Positions 47,720 to 56,900 of a stretch of DNA of 64,000 bases are shown piece by piece. Both the position numbers and the translations under genes were made by a program. Under the pieces are notes generated by a model. That model saw only the letters and a list, made by a program, of their open reading frames with translations, was not told where the DNA came from and did no database searches. The DNA comes from Amycolatopsis orientalis DSM 43388 (GTDB lineage: Bacteria > Actinomycetota > Actinomycetes > Mycobacteriales > Pseudonocardiaceae). Numbering within the stretch: the first letter of the stretch is position 1; each line of letters starts with the position of its first letter. The stretch covers positions 1 through 64,000 of the forward strand of contig NZ_ASXG01000078.1 in NCBI RefSeq assembly GCF_000411975.1, given 5' to 3'.

Positions 47720-48759
47720 GGTTCTCCCTCTTCGTCCACATGGAACGCTGGGACGAGCAGACCACCCACCGCGAGCAGTTCGAAAACATCGCCGAGCTCG
47801 CGCTCATGGCCGAAGCAGGCGGGTTCGGCACCGTGTGGGTCGGCGAACACCACGCGATGGAATACACCATCGCGCCCAGCCCGATGCCCATCCTCGCCTA
47901 CCTCGCCGCCAAGACCAGCACGATCCGGCTCGGCGCGGGCACCATCATCGCCCCGTTCTGGAACCCCATCCGCGCCGCGGGCGAAACCGCCCTGCTCGAC
48001 GTGATCAGCAACGGCCGCATGGAGGTCGGCGTCGCCCGCGGCGCCTACCAGATCGAATTCGACCGCCTCGCCCCGGGAGTGAAAGCCACCGACGGCGGAA
48101 AGCACCTGCGGGAGCTGGTGCCCGCGGTCCGCGCGCTCTGGCAAGGCGACTACGCCCACGACGGAGAGATCTGGCAGTTCCCCGCCTCGACCAGCGTGCC
48201 CAAACCCGTCCAGCAGCCGACCCCGCCGATGTGGATCGCCGCCCGCGACCCGGCCTCGCATGACTTCGCCGTCGAACAAGGCTGCAACGTCATGGTCACC
48301 CCGCTGATGAAGGGCGACGAGGAAGTCGCCGATCTCAAGCAGAAGTTCGACACCGCCGTCGCCAACCACCCCGAAGTGCCGCAGCCCGAAATCATGGTCC
48401 TGCGCCACACCTACGCCCACTCGCCCGACGACCCCGACGGCTGGCGACCCGCCGCCGCGGCCATCTCCCGCTTCTACCGCACCTTCGACGCCTGGTTCGG
48501 CAACAAGACCGCTCCCGTCAACGGATTCCTGGAGCCCAGTCCGGAATCGAAGTTCGCCGACCGCCCCGAGTTCGCACTCGACTCCCTGCACCGGACCGCG
48601 ATGATCGGCACCCCCGACGAAATCATCGCCCGTCTCAAGGAATACGAGGCCATGGGCATCGACGAGTTCAGCTACTGGACCGACAACAGCATGAGCCACG
48701 AAGAGAAGAAGGATTCCCTCGCGCGCTTCATCAAGGATGTCGTCCCGCATTTCTCCTGA
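47716..48759 (+). CDS. LLM-class flavin-dependent monooxygenase, cluster 1
   Basis: A 347-residue bacterial luciferase-like TIM barrel: TVWVGEHHAMEYTIAPSPMP, LGAGTIIAPFWNPIRAAGE, LLDVISNGRMEVGVARGAYQ (the conserved SxGR-x2-G-V/L-G motif), and the late FSYWTDNSMSHEEKK. The class uses FMNH2 supplied by a separate reductase, here the 41317-41808 product. It is the last gene of the rightward operon. Members open heterocycles (for example RutA), or hydroxylate or oxidise small molecules; the substrate is unknown. Confidence 0.92.
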   Translation: MRFSLFVHMERWDEQTTHREQFENIAELALMAEAGGFGTVWVGEHHAMEYTIAPSPMPILAYLAAKTSTIRLGAGTIIAPFWNPIRAAGETALLDVISNGRMEVGVARGAYQIEFDRLAPGVKATDGGKHLRELVPAVRALWQGDYAHDGEIWQFPASTSVPKPVQQPTPPMWIAARDPASHDFAVEQGCNVMVTPLMKGDEEVADLKQKFDTAVANHPEVPQPEIMVLRHTYAHSPDDPDGWRPAAAAISRFYRTFDAWFGNKTAPVNGFLEPSPESKFADRPEFALDSLHRTAMIGTPDEIIARLKEYEAMGIDEFSYWTDNSMSHEEKKDSLARFIKDVVPHFS

Positions 48760-49295
48760 GCCCGACGTACTCGCCGGCTCTGTCGCATCAGCGCGTTTCA
48801 GCGCGGCACCGGTTCGCGGTGACCGCCAACAGCATCAGCCGATGGCAGTCACCGTGAACCGGGGTCAGCGGCGTCGTCGATCAGCTCCCGAACGGAGCGA
48901 AACTCCGCGGACGGCCACGTGAATGCCCTCCTTGGCACTCATCGGCGCCCCGGCGGACTCGATAGCCACCTTGCGCGTCGGCAGCGAAGCTCGGTCCGAG
49001 GACGACAGTCTCCTGACCCCGTGTCGGTGAAGTAGCGCAATCCCGATATGCCGTGGAAAGTGCGACCTTCAGCCCGGCGGTGCCGTCCGAGCACGCCTCG
49101 CCTGCGCTCCTGGAAAACCAACGCGGTGCATTGGCCCAGCGCCTTGGTCCCGAAGTCTGCTTCCGCACGAAGGTTCCAGGGCGGGCGGGCCGGCCGCGGG
49201 TGGTTCTGGCCGCCCGCCCCGGAATTCTCGGGGCTCCGCTCACCCTCCCGGGCCTGTCCCGCCCTCGGCGCGAGCGCGGCACATGGGCCGGACGG
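48760..49295. other. 536-bp intergenic region without a supported gene
   Basis: Between the convergent monooxygenase (+) and alpha/beta hydrolase (-) genes. No reading frame has a plausible start and composition. The stretch around 48930-49130 gives fragments such as FHGISGLRYFTDTG on the minus strand, which may be a decayed coding remnant but is not convincing. A hairpin sits at 49180-49218. Confidence 0.5.
49180..49218 (-). terminator. Hairpin after the leftward flavin monooxygenase operon
   Basis: GGCGGGCGG (49180-49188) pairs with CCGCCCGCC (49210-49218) around a 21-base loop that can fold further. About 80 bases beyond the stop of the leftward hydrolase gene. Confidence 0.5.
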
Positions 49296-50099
49296 TCAGT
49301 GCAGGAATCCGTCGACCAGGGCGAAGGTGGCGTCGGTGGCTTCGACCTGCGGGATGTGCCCCGCGCCGGGCACGAGCGCGACCTTGCTTCCGGTGATCCG
49401 GGCGGCGAATTCGTCGGCGTAGACGGCCGGGACCAGTTTGTCTTGCTCGCCCCAGATGATCTGAGTGGGCGCCGTGATCCGGTGCAGCCGCCGTTCCAGT
49501 CCCTGGTCGGGGATGGGCCAGACGAACTTGCCGGTGCAGCCGAGCGCCCAGACCAGGCCCGCACCCGCGGCGATTGCTTCCTCCGGGTCTTCGGGCGGGG
49601 TCAGCATCGCTTTCGCGGCGTCGCCTTCCGGGTCGGCGAACAGCAGTTCCGGGAGCGCGGCGGGCGGGGCGGCGATCCAGTTCGCGACCGGGTGCTCGTC
49701 GCGCCAGAGGCCGATCGGGTCGAGCAGCACCAGCCGGGAGAACCGGTCGGGGTAGGCGGCGGCCAGTTCCGCCGCGAGCATTCCGCCGAAGGACTGTCCG
49801 ATGAGGACCGGCGTGCCGATGTCCAGTTTCCGGATCGCCTCCTCGTAGATGAGCACGACCTGCCACAGGTCGTCGACCTTGTGGACGGCATAGGGATCGG
49901 CGGGCGAGGTGCCCGGGAATTCGGGGGCGTAGATCGTGAAGTCCTGGGCGAGGCGGTCCAGGAACGGGTCCCAGGCCAGCCCGGCGGCCGGGTGCAGGTA
50001 GACCAGGCCGGGGCCTTGGCCGGCGACTTTGACCCGAAGCTGGATCTCGCCGCCCCAGACGTCGACGGTTTTCTCGGTGAAGTCGAGGGTGCTGGTCAT
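49296..50099 (-). CDS. Alpha/beta hydrolase, cluster 2
   Basis: A 267-residue alpha/beta hydrolase: GLVYLHPAAGLAWDPFLDRL at the oxyanion strand (HP instead of HG), VLIGQSFGGMLAAELAAAYP (Ser), IIWGEQDKLVPAVYADEF (Asp) and VPGAGHIPQVE (His). Triad complete. Overlaps the monooxygenase stop (ATGA). Probably hydrolyses a ring-cleavage product of the dioxygenase at 52020-52934 or an ester formed by the monooxygenase. Confidence 0.9.
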   Translation of the reverse strand: MTSTLDFTEKTVDVWGGEIQLRVKVAGQGPGLVYLHPAAGLAWDPFLDRLAQDFTIYAPEFPGTSPADPYAVHKVDDLWQVVLIYEEAIRKLDIGTPVLIGQSFGGMLAAELAAAYPDRFSRLVLLDPIGLWRDEHPVANWIAAPPAALPELLFADPEGDAAKAMLTPPEDPEEAIAAGAGLVWALGCTGKFVWPIPDQGLERRLHRITAPTQIIWGEQDKLVPAVYADEFAARITGSKVALVPGAGHIPQVEATDATFALVDGFLH

Positions 50100-51367
50100 G
50101 CGAGGGCTCCTGTCAGACGGGCGGAATCGGCCAGCGGCGTGCCGCCGAGTCGTTCGGGCCACCAGTGGTGCGGGTAGCGCTCGTCGGTCCACAGCTGCTG
50201 CAGCCGCGGCATGACGGCGCTGGCGAACAGGTCGATGTTGTCCTTGGCCAGTTCGTGCGGCATCGAGCCGAACTGCAGCATCGCGTGCAGGTTGCCGATG
50301 CGGTACTCGCGGGCGTAGGCGAGCAGCTGTTCGGCGACGGTGTCCGGGGAACCGCAGATGACCGAGCCGGCGTCGACCAGTTCGGCGAAGGTCGCGGTGC
50401 GCATCTTGCTGTAGATGCCGAAGTCGCCGGGGTCGCGCATGATCGCTTCGACGCCGCGGATGTCGATGCCGCCGGGCAGTGCGAGGCGCTCCATCGGGAT
50501 GGAACCGATGCCTTTCTGGAAGAAGTACTCGGCGTGCTTGGCGAAGCGCGCTTCGGCTTTCGCGTCGGTGTCGGCGACGCAGATCGTCTGCATGAAGCCG
50601 AGCCGGTACGGGTTGGCGTCCTTGCCGAGCCGGTCGGCGATTTCCCAGAACCGGTCGAAGATCCGCCGGCCGGTGACCTTCAGGCCGAACCAGCCGAAGT
50701 AGTTGAATCCGAATTCGCGCTCGAGCGTCATCTGCATGGTGCGCGGGTTGCCGATGCCGGTGATCCACACCGGCGGGTGCGGGGCCTGCTGCAGCGGCCG
50801 CGGCCAGATGTTGACGGCGGGGTACTGGCCGAATTTGCCGTTCCACGGGAAAGCGTCGCCGCGGTGGGTCCATGCTTTCAGCACCAGTTCGAGGTTTTCG
50901 TCGAACCGCTGCCGGGTCTGCGCGGGCGGGACGCCGTTGTTGAGGTTGGCGTCGTAGGCGAGGCCGACGGGGAATCCGCTGACCAGCCGGCCATTCGAGA
51001 GGCAGTCGATCATCGCCAGTTCTTCGGCGGCGCGCAGCGGTTCCCGGCTCTTGCCCAGCGACCGGCCCACCGGGTAGATCGCGGTGTCGAGGTTTTCGAC
51101 CTCGGTGGCGTAGGCGAGGGCGGACTCGATGATGTCCGGGTTGGGCGCCATGTCGTAGGAACTCTGGCCGTGCTCGGTGACCGCCAGCCCGTCGAATCCC
51201 GCGCGGGCGGCGTGCATCAGCTCGTCCATCGCCTCGCGGAACGCCGCGGCGACGTGCTGCGGCTCGGTGACTTCGTGATACGGAGTGGTGATGACGGATT
51301 CGAAGCGCTGCTCGAAGTCGTCGGGCAGGTGCCGGTAGGGAACCTGTTGGAAGTACGTGACTTTCAC
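50096..51367 (-). CDS. LLM-class flavin-dependent monooxygenase, cluster 2
   Basis: A 423-residue luciferase-like enzyme, longer than the 347-residue one upstream, with GFDGLAVTEHGQSSYDMAPN, LAMIDCLSNGRLVSGFPVGL (the conserved SNGR-x3-G motif), and PPVWITGIGNPRTMQMTLER. The extended C-terminus (about 350-423) is typical of long-chain-type monooxygenases that act on bulky compounds. It is paired with the flavin reductase at 51392-51997. Immediate neighbours (C23O, ferredoxin) suggest it forms a catechol from a phenol-like substrate, though this is inference. Confidence 0.92.
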   Translation of the reverse strand: MKVTYFQQVPYRHLPDDFEQRFESVITTPYHEVTEPQHVAAAFREAMDELMHAARAGFDGLAVTEHGQSSYDMAPNPDIIESALAYATEVENLDTAIYPVGRSLGKSREPLRAAEELAMIDCLSNGRLVSGFPVGLAYDANLNNGVPPAQTRQRFDENLELVLKAWTHRGDAFPWNGKFGQYPAVNIWPRPLQQAPHPPVWITGIGNPRTMQMTLEREFGFNYFGWFGLKVTGRRIFDRFWEIADRLGKDANPYRLGFMQTICVADTDAKAEARFAKHAEYFFQKGIGSIPMERLALPGGIDIRGVEAIMRDPGDFGIYSKMRTATFAELVDAGSVICGSPDTVAEQLLAYAREYRIGNLHAMLQFGSMPHELAKDNIDLFASAVMPRLQQLWTDERYPHHWWPERLGGTPLADSARLTGALA

Positions 51368-51391
51368 GGTGTTCTCCAGTTCTTTCGAAGC

Positions 51392-51997
51392 TCAGATGTC
51401 CAGCGGCTCGCCGCTGTTTCCCGCGTCGGACAAGGCATGCAGCTCATGCACCCGGCCGACCCACTCGCCGGCAGGCCGCCCGTCGAAGGTCACTGTGCGC
51501 GGCAGCCGCAGCAGTTTGAGGCCGGAACGGCGGAATTCGCCGCGGTGGAAGATCAGCGGTTCCAGCCGGCGCGCGTCGTGGCATTCGACCTCGCCGAGCA
51601 CCAGCACGTGGTCGCCGCCGTCGTAGGTGCGCCACGGCCGGCACTGCAGCCACGCCGCCGATCCGGTCAGCCGCGGCGGGCCGGATGCGGGCTCGTGCCA
51701 GCCAATCGGGCCGTCCTTGGGTTTTCCGGCGAAGTGCAGGGCGACGTCGAGCTGGTTGGCGGCGAGGACGTTGACGGTGAACTCGTTGTCCGCCAGGCCC
51801 GCGCACGCCTTGGCCCCGCGCGCCACGGAAACGAGCACCAACGGCGGATCCATCGAAACCGACGTGAACGAGTTCATGGTCGCGCCTCGAGGCCGGCCGT
51901 CGGCGTCGCGGTACGTGACCACCGTGACGCCGGTGGAGAATTCGCCCAGGACCGTGCGCAGTCTCTGGGGGTTCAACGGTGTGCTCATGGCGGTCAT
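51392..51997 (-). CDS. Flavin reductase, cluster 2
   Basis: A 201-residue flavin reductase: FSTGVTVVTYRDADGRPRGA, NSFTSVSMDPPLVLVSVARG, and HVLVLGEVECHDARR are the family signatures. Longer than the cluster 1 reductase by 35 C-terminal residues. ATG 51997 has AGGAG ahead. It likely supplies FMNH2 to the neighbouring 423-residue monooxygenase. Confidence 0.9.
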   Translation of the reverse strand: MTAMSTPLNPQRLRTVLGEFSTGVTVVTYRDADGRPRGATMNSFTSVSMDPPLVLVSVARGAKACAGLADNEFTVNVLAANQLDVALHFAGKPKDGPIGWHEPASGPPRLTGSAAWLQCRPWRTYDGGDHVLVLGEVECHDARRLEPLIFHRGEFRRSGLKLLRLPRTVTFDGRPAGEWVGRVHELHALSDAGNSGEPLDI

Positions 51998-52019
51998 GGC
52001 AGTTCTCCTGTCCCCCGGG

Positions 52020-52934
52020 TCAGGTGACGACGTTGAGGAAGTCGGGGTCGAGTTCGCGGTGGGTGTAGTTGATCCCCCTCGCGGCGTTGTCCATCGTCCA
52101 GGTGATCGTGCGGAAGTCCGGGCCGGTGCGGTAGCCGCCCGCGAAGACCTCGTTGCGGTTGCCGGACGGGTCGAAGAAGTAGATCGTTTCGCCGCGGGTG
52201 ATGCCGTGCCGGGCCGGGCCGAAGTCCACGGGCACGTCGTGCATCGAGAACAGGTCCCCGGCGCGCAGCAGGGTGCTCCAGTCGTCGACGTGGTACGCGA
52301 AGTGGTGCAGTTTTCCCTGCTCCCCCTTGACGAACGCGATGTCGTGGGGCTGTTCTCCGCAGAACATCCACGAGCCGACCAGCTGGTCGTCGTCCTCGCC
52401 GCCGACCAGCCGTTCCGCGGCCCGGAATCCGAGCACCTCGGAGAAGAACCGTTCCAGCAGCGCCGGATCTTCGGTCGTGATCAGCGTGTGGTCCAGCCGC
52501 GGCACGCCGAGGCCGCGCAATCCCGAACGCGGCCAGGGATCGGGATTCCAGTTCCCGGTCGCGTTTCCGAGGTATTCGACGTCGCTGTACAGCTCGAGAG
52601 TGTGTTCCGAAGGCAAGGTCAAACGCAGGCCGTCGCCGACGCCCTCGTTGTCCCCCTTGCTCATTCGTTCCACCCGGACGCCGAACGCCGCCGCCCGGCG
52701 CTCGAATTCGTCGAGGTCGCCGGATTTCTCGACCTTGTAGCCCAGCTTGACCAAGCCGACGCCGCCTTCCTCGAGCACGACCGAATGGTGGTCGTGCTCG
52801 TCCCAGGACTTGAGGTAGAGCCGCCCGTCCTGGTCGGCGACCTGGTCCATGCCGAGCGTCTCGCGGTAATGCTCGGCCGAGCCCGCCAGATCGGTGACTC
52901 GCACGTGGACGTACCCGAGTCTGATCACACCCAT
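52020..52934 (-). CDS. Catechol 2,3-dioxygenase (XylE-type extradiol dioxygenase)
   Basis: A 304-residue type I extradiol dioxygenase. Iron ligands H149 (RLDHTLI), H211 (KLHHFAYH) and E262 (NRNEVFAGGY) have the same spacing as in XylE (153/214/265). Two VOC domains, with GYVHVRVTDLAGSAEHYRET opening the first. GGGAGC precedes ATG 52934. It cleaves a catechol to a 2-hydroxymuconic semialdehyde-type product. The upstream ferredoxin gene is 14 bases away, the order seen for xylT-xylE. Confidence 0.93.
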   Translation of the reverse strand: MGVIRLGYVHVRVTDLAGSAEHYRETLGMDQVADQDGRLYLKSWDEHDHHSVVLEEGGVGLVKLGYKVEKSGDLDEFERRAAAFGVRVERMSKGDNEGVGDGLRLTLPSEHTLELYSDVEYLGNATGNWNPDPWPRSGLRGLGVPRLDHTLITTEDPALLERFFSEVLGFRAAERLVGGEDDDQLVGSWMFCGEQPHDIAFVKGEQGKLHHFAYHVDDWSTLLRAGDLFSMHDVPVDFGPARHGITRGETIYFFDPSGNRNEVFAGGYRTGPDFRTITWTMDNAARGINYTHRELDPDFLNVVT

Positions 52935-52948
52935 GTTCGCTCCCGGTT

Positions 52949-53290
52949 TCAGCTGGCGGGCCGGAAAGTTCCGAAGACCCGCGTCAAAGTGTCCTTTTCG
53001 GACAGTCGAATGACGACCTCGCCGTCCGGGCACGCCCGGCAGGGCAGGCATGTGCCCGCGGCGCGCTCTTCCGCGCTCAGCACGGACTCCGCGATCGGGA
53101 CGGGATAGCCGACCTGCCCCTCGACCAGATCGGCCTTGCAGGCCCGGCAGCCGCCTCGCCGGCAGCAGTAGCGCGTCCGGTACCCGTGCCTGCGGACCGC
53201 GTCGACGATCGTTTCTCCGGCGCGGACGGTGAGCCGCACGCCGGCGGGAAGAATCCGCACCGCGCCGGAAACCTCAGGTTGGCCGTTCAT
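52949..53290 (-). CDS. XylT-like 2Fe-2S ferredoxin
   Basis: A 113-residue plant-type ferredoxin with Cys43, Cys48 and Cys51 (YCCRRGGCRACKADL) and a distal CLPCRAC block (C81, C84, C87). The length and the gene position directly upstream of a catechol 2,3-dioxygenase match XylT, which reduces the oxidised iron of the dioxygenase and so restores its activity. First gene of the leftward operon; the start at 53290 excludes a non-conserved upstream extension. Confidence 0.85.
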   Translation of the reverse strand: MNGQPEVSGAVRILPAGVRLTVRAGETIVDAVRRHGYRTRYCCRRGGCRACKADLVEGQVGYPVPIAESVLSAEERAAGTCLPCRACPDGEVVIRLSEKDTLTRVFGTFRPAS

Positions 53291-53495
53291 CGGCACCGCC
53301 GCCTCGTCGTCGAGTCGATTCGTTCGCGCTGTCCGACGGACTGTAAGCGGGTCCCGGACCCGGTTCGATCCGCTGCGCGCGAAGCCCATCCGGTTCGCGC
53401 AAGCATTTGTGCCGAAGAGCACGCAACCCGTTGCCCGGTGGTTCCCGCGCGTGTCAGATTCGCGGCAGTCGACCACTTGGCGAAAGGGAATCGCG

Positions 53496-54326
53496 ATGAC
53501 CGGAGAATCACCCGAAATCGGCCTGACGATCGACGTCCGCGGCGTCGCCACGAACTACCACGACCAAGGATCCGGCGATCCGGTGCTGCTGATCCACGGC
53601 TCCGGCCCCGGCGTCTCCGCGTGGGCGAACTGGCGGCTAGTCCTCCCCGAACTCGCGAAGCGGCACCGCGTGCTCGCCCCGGACGTCCTCGGCTTCGGCT
53701 ACACCGAACGACCCGAAGCGGCCGGCTACGACGCCGAGAGCTGGCTGGACCATCTGGTCGGCTTCCTCGACGCGCTCGGCCTCGACCGGGTGTCGGTGGT
53801 CGGCAACAGCTTCGGCGGCTCGCTGGCGCTGCGGCTGGCCACCCGGTATCCGGACCGCGTGCACCGGCTCGTGCTGATGGGCAGCGTCGGCGTGCATTTC
53901 CCGATCACCCCGGGACTGGAGGCGGTCTGGGGTTTCGAGCCGTCCGTGGAGAACATGCGCCGCCTGCTCGACGTGTTCGCCCACGACCCGCGGTACGCCA
54001 CCGACGAACTCGCCGAACTCCGCTACCGCGCCGCGACCCGGCCGGGCGTGCACGAAGCGTACGCGGCCATGTTCCCGCCGCCGCGCCAGGACAAGGTCGC
54101 GGCCATGGCCGTCCCGGAGGACGCCATCGCCGCGCTCCCGCACGAAACGCTCCTCGTGCACGGCCGCGACGACCAGGTCATCCCGCCCGCCACCAGCCAC
54201 CGGCTGCTGGACCTGATCCCGAACAGCCAGCTGCACGTGTTCGCCCGCTGCGGGCACTGGGTCCAGATCGAACACGCCGCCGCCTTCGCCGCGCTTGCGG
54301 ACGCCTTCCTCTCCGGGGCACTCTGA
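53496..54326 (+). CDS. Alpha/beta hydrolase (MhpC/XylF-type C-C hydrolase)
   Basis: A 276-residue hydrolase with the meta-cleavage product hydrolase signature: VLLIHGSGPGVSAWANWRLV (HGSGPG-SAW), VLGFGYTERP, VVGNSFGGSLALRLATRYPD (Ser), HGRDDQVIPP (Asp) and ARCGHWVQIE (His). This is very close to the MhpC/BphD/XylF consensus, so the substrate is the ring-cleavage product of the neighbouring catechol dioxygenase. AAAGGG precedes ATG 53496. It heads a rightward pair with an AraC regulator. Confidence 0.93.
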   Translation: MTGESPEIGLTIDVRGVATNYHDQGSGDPVLLIHGSGPGVSAWANWRLVLPELAKRHRVLAPDVLGFGYTERPEAAGYDAESWLDHLVGFLDALGLDRVSVVGNSFGGSLALRLATRYPDRVHRLVLMGSVGVHFPITPGLEAVWGFEPSVENMRRLLDVFAHDPRYATDELAELRYRAATRPGVHEAYAAMFPPPRQDKVAAMAVPEDAIAALPHETLLVHGRDDQVIPPATSHRLLDLIPNSQLHVFARCGHWVQIEHAAAFAALADAFLSGAL

Positions 54327-54376
54327 ACCCCGCCCCGCCACCACGTGGACAACGACGACTGCGTCAGGTGAGCACC

Positions 54377-55372
54377 ATGACCGCGACACCGAACCGGCCG
54401 CTGCCCGGCCCCTCGCCGAGATGGTCGACCGACGTCGTGCGCACCGCGGACCGGGACGAAGCCCAGCAGGAGATCTCGCAGGTCTTCAGCCCGCATACCC
54501 TCGAGGTCGTCGGCCCGGGGCAGGACCTCGACGTCGCGCTCCGGGCGCGCCGCACCGACTCGATCACCGTGGCCGACATCCGGCACGGCGCCGAGGTCGT
54601 CGTCCGCCCGGGCCGGCTGCACTCCTACTACGAGATCAACGTCCCGCTCCGCGGCCACACCCGCTCGCAATGCGGACCCGACGAAATCGAGTCCGGAGCC
54701 GGACGCGCGGCGGTGCTCACCCCCACCGAGGAATCGAGCATGCACTGGAGCGCCGACTGCGCCCAGCTCGCGGTGAAGGTCAGCCGGCACGTGGTCGAGC
54801 GCACCGTCGAAGCGGCGCTCGGCTGCCCGCCGGACGAAGCGGTGCACTTCGCCGTCGGATTCGACCTCACCGGCTCCCCCGGCCGCAACTGGCTCCGGGC
54901 GGTGCTGCTCCTGCGCGACGCCGTCGACTCCGGCGCCCCCGACCTCGTCCTGCGCCCGCTGGAGGAGCTGGTCGTCGGCCAACTGCTCGCCGCCCAGCCC
55001 AACAACTTCTCCGACCGCCTGCTCCACGACGCCGCCCGCCCCGCCCGGCCCCGCATGCTCTCGCGCGTCATCGACGTGATCGACGCCGACCCGGCCGCCC
55101 CGCACACCGTCGCCGACCTCGCCCGGATCGCCGGAACCAGCGTCCGGTCCCTGCAGGGCGCCTTCTCCGAACACCTCGGGCTCACCCCGACGGAATACCT
55201 CCGCCGGGTACGGCTCGCCCGAGCCCACCAAGACCTGCAAAACGCATCACCCGGCGACGGACTCTCGGTCGCCGACATCGCCTTCCGCTGGGGATTCGGG
55301 CACGTGCCCCGTTTCGCCGCCGCTTACCGGGAACGCTACGGGCAGCTTCCTTCGCACACGCTGCGCAGCTAG
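54377..55372 (+). CDS. AraC-family regulator of the catechol cluster
   Basis: A 331-residue regulator. The N-terminal ligand domain (AraC_binding_2 type) runs to about 210 with YYEINVPLRGHTRSQCGPDE; the C-terminal DNA-binding region has TVADLARIAGTSVRSLQGAF then SVADIAFRWGFGHVPRFAAA as the two helix-turn-helix motifs. AGGTG before ATG 54377. It shares a strand and spacing (50 bases) with the hydrolase gene and probably controls the divergent leftward operon. Confidence 0.9.
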   Translation: MTATPNRPLPGPSPRWSTDVVRTADRDEAQQEISQVFSPHTLEVVGPGQDLDVALRARRTDSITVADIRHGAEVVVRPGRLHSYYEINVPLRGHTRSQCGPDEIESGAGRAAVLTPTEESSMHWSADCAQLAVKVSRHVVERTVEAALGCPPDEAVHFAVGFDLTGSPGRNWLRAVLLLRDAVDSGAPDLVLRPLEELVVGQLLAAQPNNFSDRLLHDAARPARPRMLSRVIDVIDADPAAPHTVADLARIAGTSVRSLQGAFSEHLGLTPTEYLRRVRLARAHQDLQNASPGDGLSVADIAFRWGFGHVPRFAAAYRERYGQLPSHTLRS

Positions 55373-55567
55373 GCCTGGGGGCAGCCCGGTCTCCGATTCT
55401 CGCGTCATCGAGTCGACCGCCAGCTTCTGAGCGTCCTCCCGTCCGAGCTTTCGCAGGCACAGCCACGGGTGCGGCCCAAACGGCACAGTGCTAGTGCTTG
55501 GCGCGGTCTGCTGTCGTCACGCCAGTAAACCGCGTAATCAGTGATCGCACCGGCCCGCAGCGCTTGG

Positions 55568-56899
55568 CTACTTGAGGGGTTCGCGCGGGCCGTTCGGGTC
55601 CGCGGGGTTGAGGCAACTGCTGAGCGGTTCGACGAGCGAGCAAGCGCCTGGCTGGCGTTTGAGCCGGTAGTCGCCGGGTGCGCCGCCTTGGGCGGTGATC
55701 TCCGTGTACGCGGTGACGGCGTCAGTCGGGGTCGGAGTGAGAGTGGGGTCGGTAAGGACGTCGATGGTGTAGAGCCCGAACCGGGGCCGGTAGCTGCCCC
55801 ATTCGTAGTTGTCGGTGAGGCTCCAGTAGTTGTAGCCGATCACGTTCATGCCGTCCGCTTTGGCGCGTTGGACCCAATAGACGGTGTCGCGCAGGTTGTC
55901 GGCGCGGGCGTAGTCGGCGTCGCGGGGTTTTCCGTTGTCGGTCGGCATGCCGTTTTCCACGACGTACAGCGGCAGCTCGGGGAATCGGTTGTGGTATTCG
56001 CGCAGTGCGTAGTAGATGCCTTCCGGCTGGAGCTTGACCTTCCAGAATTCTCCGGAGGCCGCGGAAATGGCGGAAAGGTTGTCCAGGCTCAGTCCGTAAT
56101 AGTAGTCGATGCCGACGTAGTCGATTTTGTCTTTGACGTGGTCGAGGAAAGCGAAGTCGGTCAACGCGTTGAAGCCGCTGATGAAGGCCTGGTTGGAGGT
56201 GACCTTCGCCCGGGGATCGAGCTGATGGATCAGGTCATAGGCGCGCCGGTGCGCGGTGATCACGTTCGCGTCGGCCCAGGGAAGCTGCCAGGCCTGGATG
56301 GCGCCGACTTTGATTTCGTCCTGCAGCAAGACCACCGGCTCGTTGAAGGTGATCCACAGGATGTTGCGGTCGCGGTAGCGCTGCACGATGTGCCGCGTGT
56401 AGTCGAGGAAGGCGCTGATGGTTTCGCCGGACGCCCAGCTTCCCTGGTCGGTGACCCAGCCGGGTTCGGTGAAGTGGTTGAGAGTGATCATCGGGGTCAT
56501 GCCGGCGTCGGTGACGTGTTTGATGACATCGTCGTAATAGGCCAGTTCCGCGGTGTCCCACACCCCGGGTTTCGGTTCGACCCTCGCCCATTCGATGCCG
56601 AGCCGGAAGGTGTTCACTCCGAGGTTCTTGGCGAGCTGGATATAGCTGGGATAGCGGTGCCGGAAATCGACGGCGTTGCCGTACGGGTCGATGTTGTTCT
56701 TGCCGGCGTTGGCGTCGACGTAGCGTTTCCAGTTGCTGTCCGGGGCATCGCCCTCGCTTTGAAAACCGGAGGTCGCCACGCCCCAGTAGAACGAGCGCGC
56801 CCATCCGCTTTCGTCAGCCGCGGCCGTCGGAGCGATCGCCGCGAGCGGGGTGGCGGCGAGGACGATCGCCAGGAGGGCTTGCCGGATGCGTGAGGCCAT
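55568..56899 (-). CDS. Secreted GH1 beta-glycosidase
   Basis: A 443-residue family 1 glycoside hydrolase with an N-terminal signal peptide (LLAIVLAATPLAAIAPTAAA). Catalytic acid/base E187 in TFNEPVV and nucleophile E315 in VVENGMP (positions of the preprotein). Also present are FRLGIEWARVEP and the YWSLTDNYEWGSY barrel-end motif. Most actinomycete GH1 enzymes are cytoplasmic, so export is unusual. It follows a secreted lipase gene by one base. It may release sugar from an extracellular glycoside or glycolipid. Confidence 0.93.
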   Translation of the reverse strand: MASRIRQALLAIVLAATPLAAIAPTAAADESGWARSFYWGVATSGFQSEGDAPDSNWKRYVDANAGKNNIDPYGNAVDFRHRYPSYIQLAKNLGVNTFRLGIEWARVEPKPGVWDTAELAYYDDVIKHVTDAGMTPMITLNHFTEPGWVTDQGSWASGETISAFLDYTRHIVQRYRDRNILWITFNEPVVLLQDEIKVGAIQAWQLPWADANVITAHRRAYDLIHQLDPRAKVTSNQAFISGFNALTDFAFLDHVKDKIDYVGIDYYYGLSLDNLSAISAASGEFWKVKLQPEGIYYALREYHNRFPELPLYVVENGMPTDNGKPRDADYARADNLRDTVYWVQRAKADGMNVIGYNYWSLTDNYEWGSYRPRFGLYTIDVLTDPTLTPTPTDAVTAYTEITAQGGAPGDYRLKRQPGACSLVEPLSSCLNPADPNGPREPLK

Positions 56900-56900
56900 G

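Noticed and set aside
48881..49564. Minus-strand frame in the gap after the monooxygenase
   Set aside because: Ser/Arg/Pro-rich, overlaps the alpha/beta hydrolase in another frame, and has no start signal.
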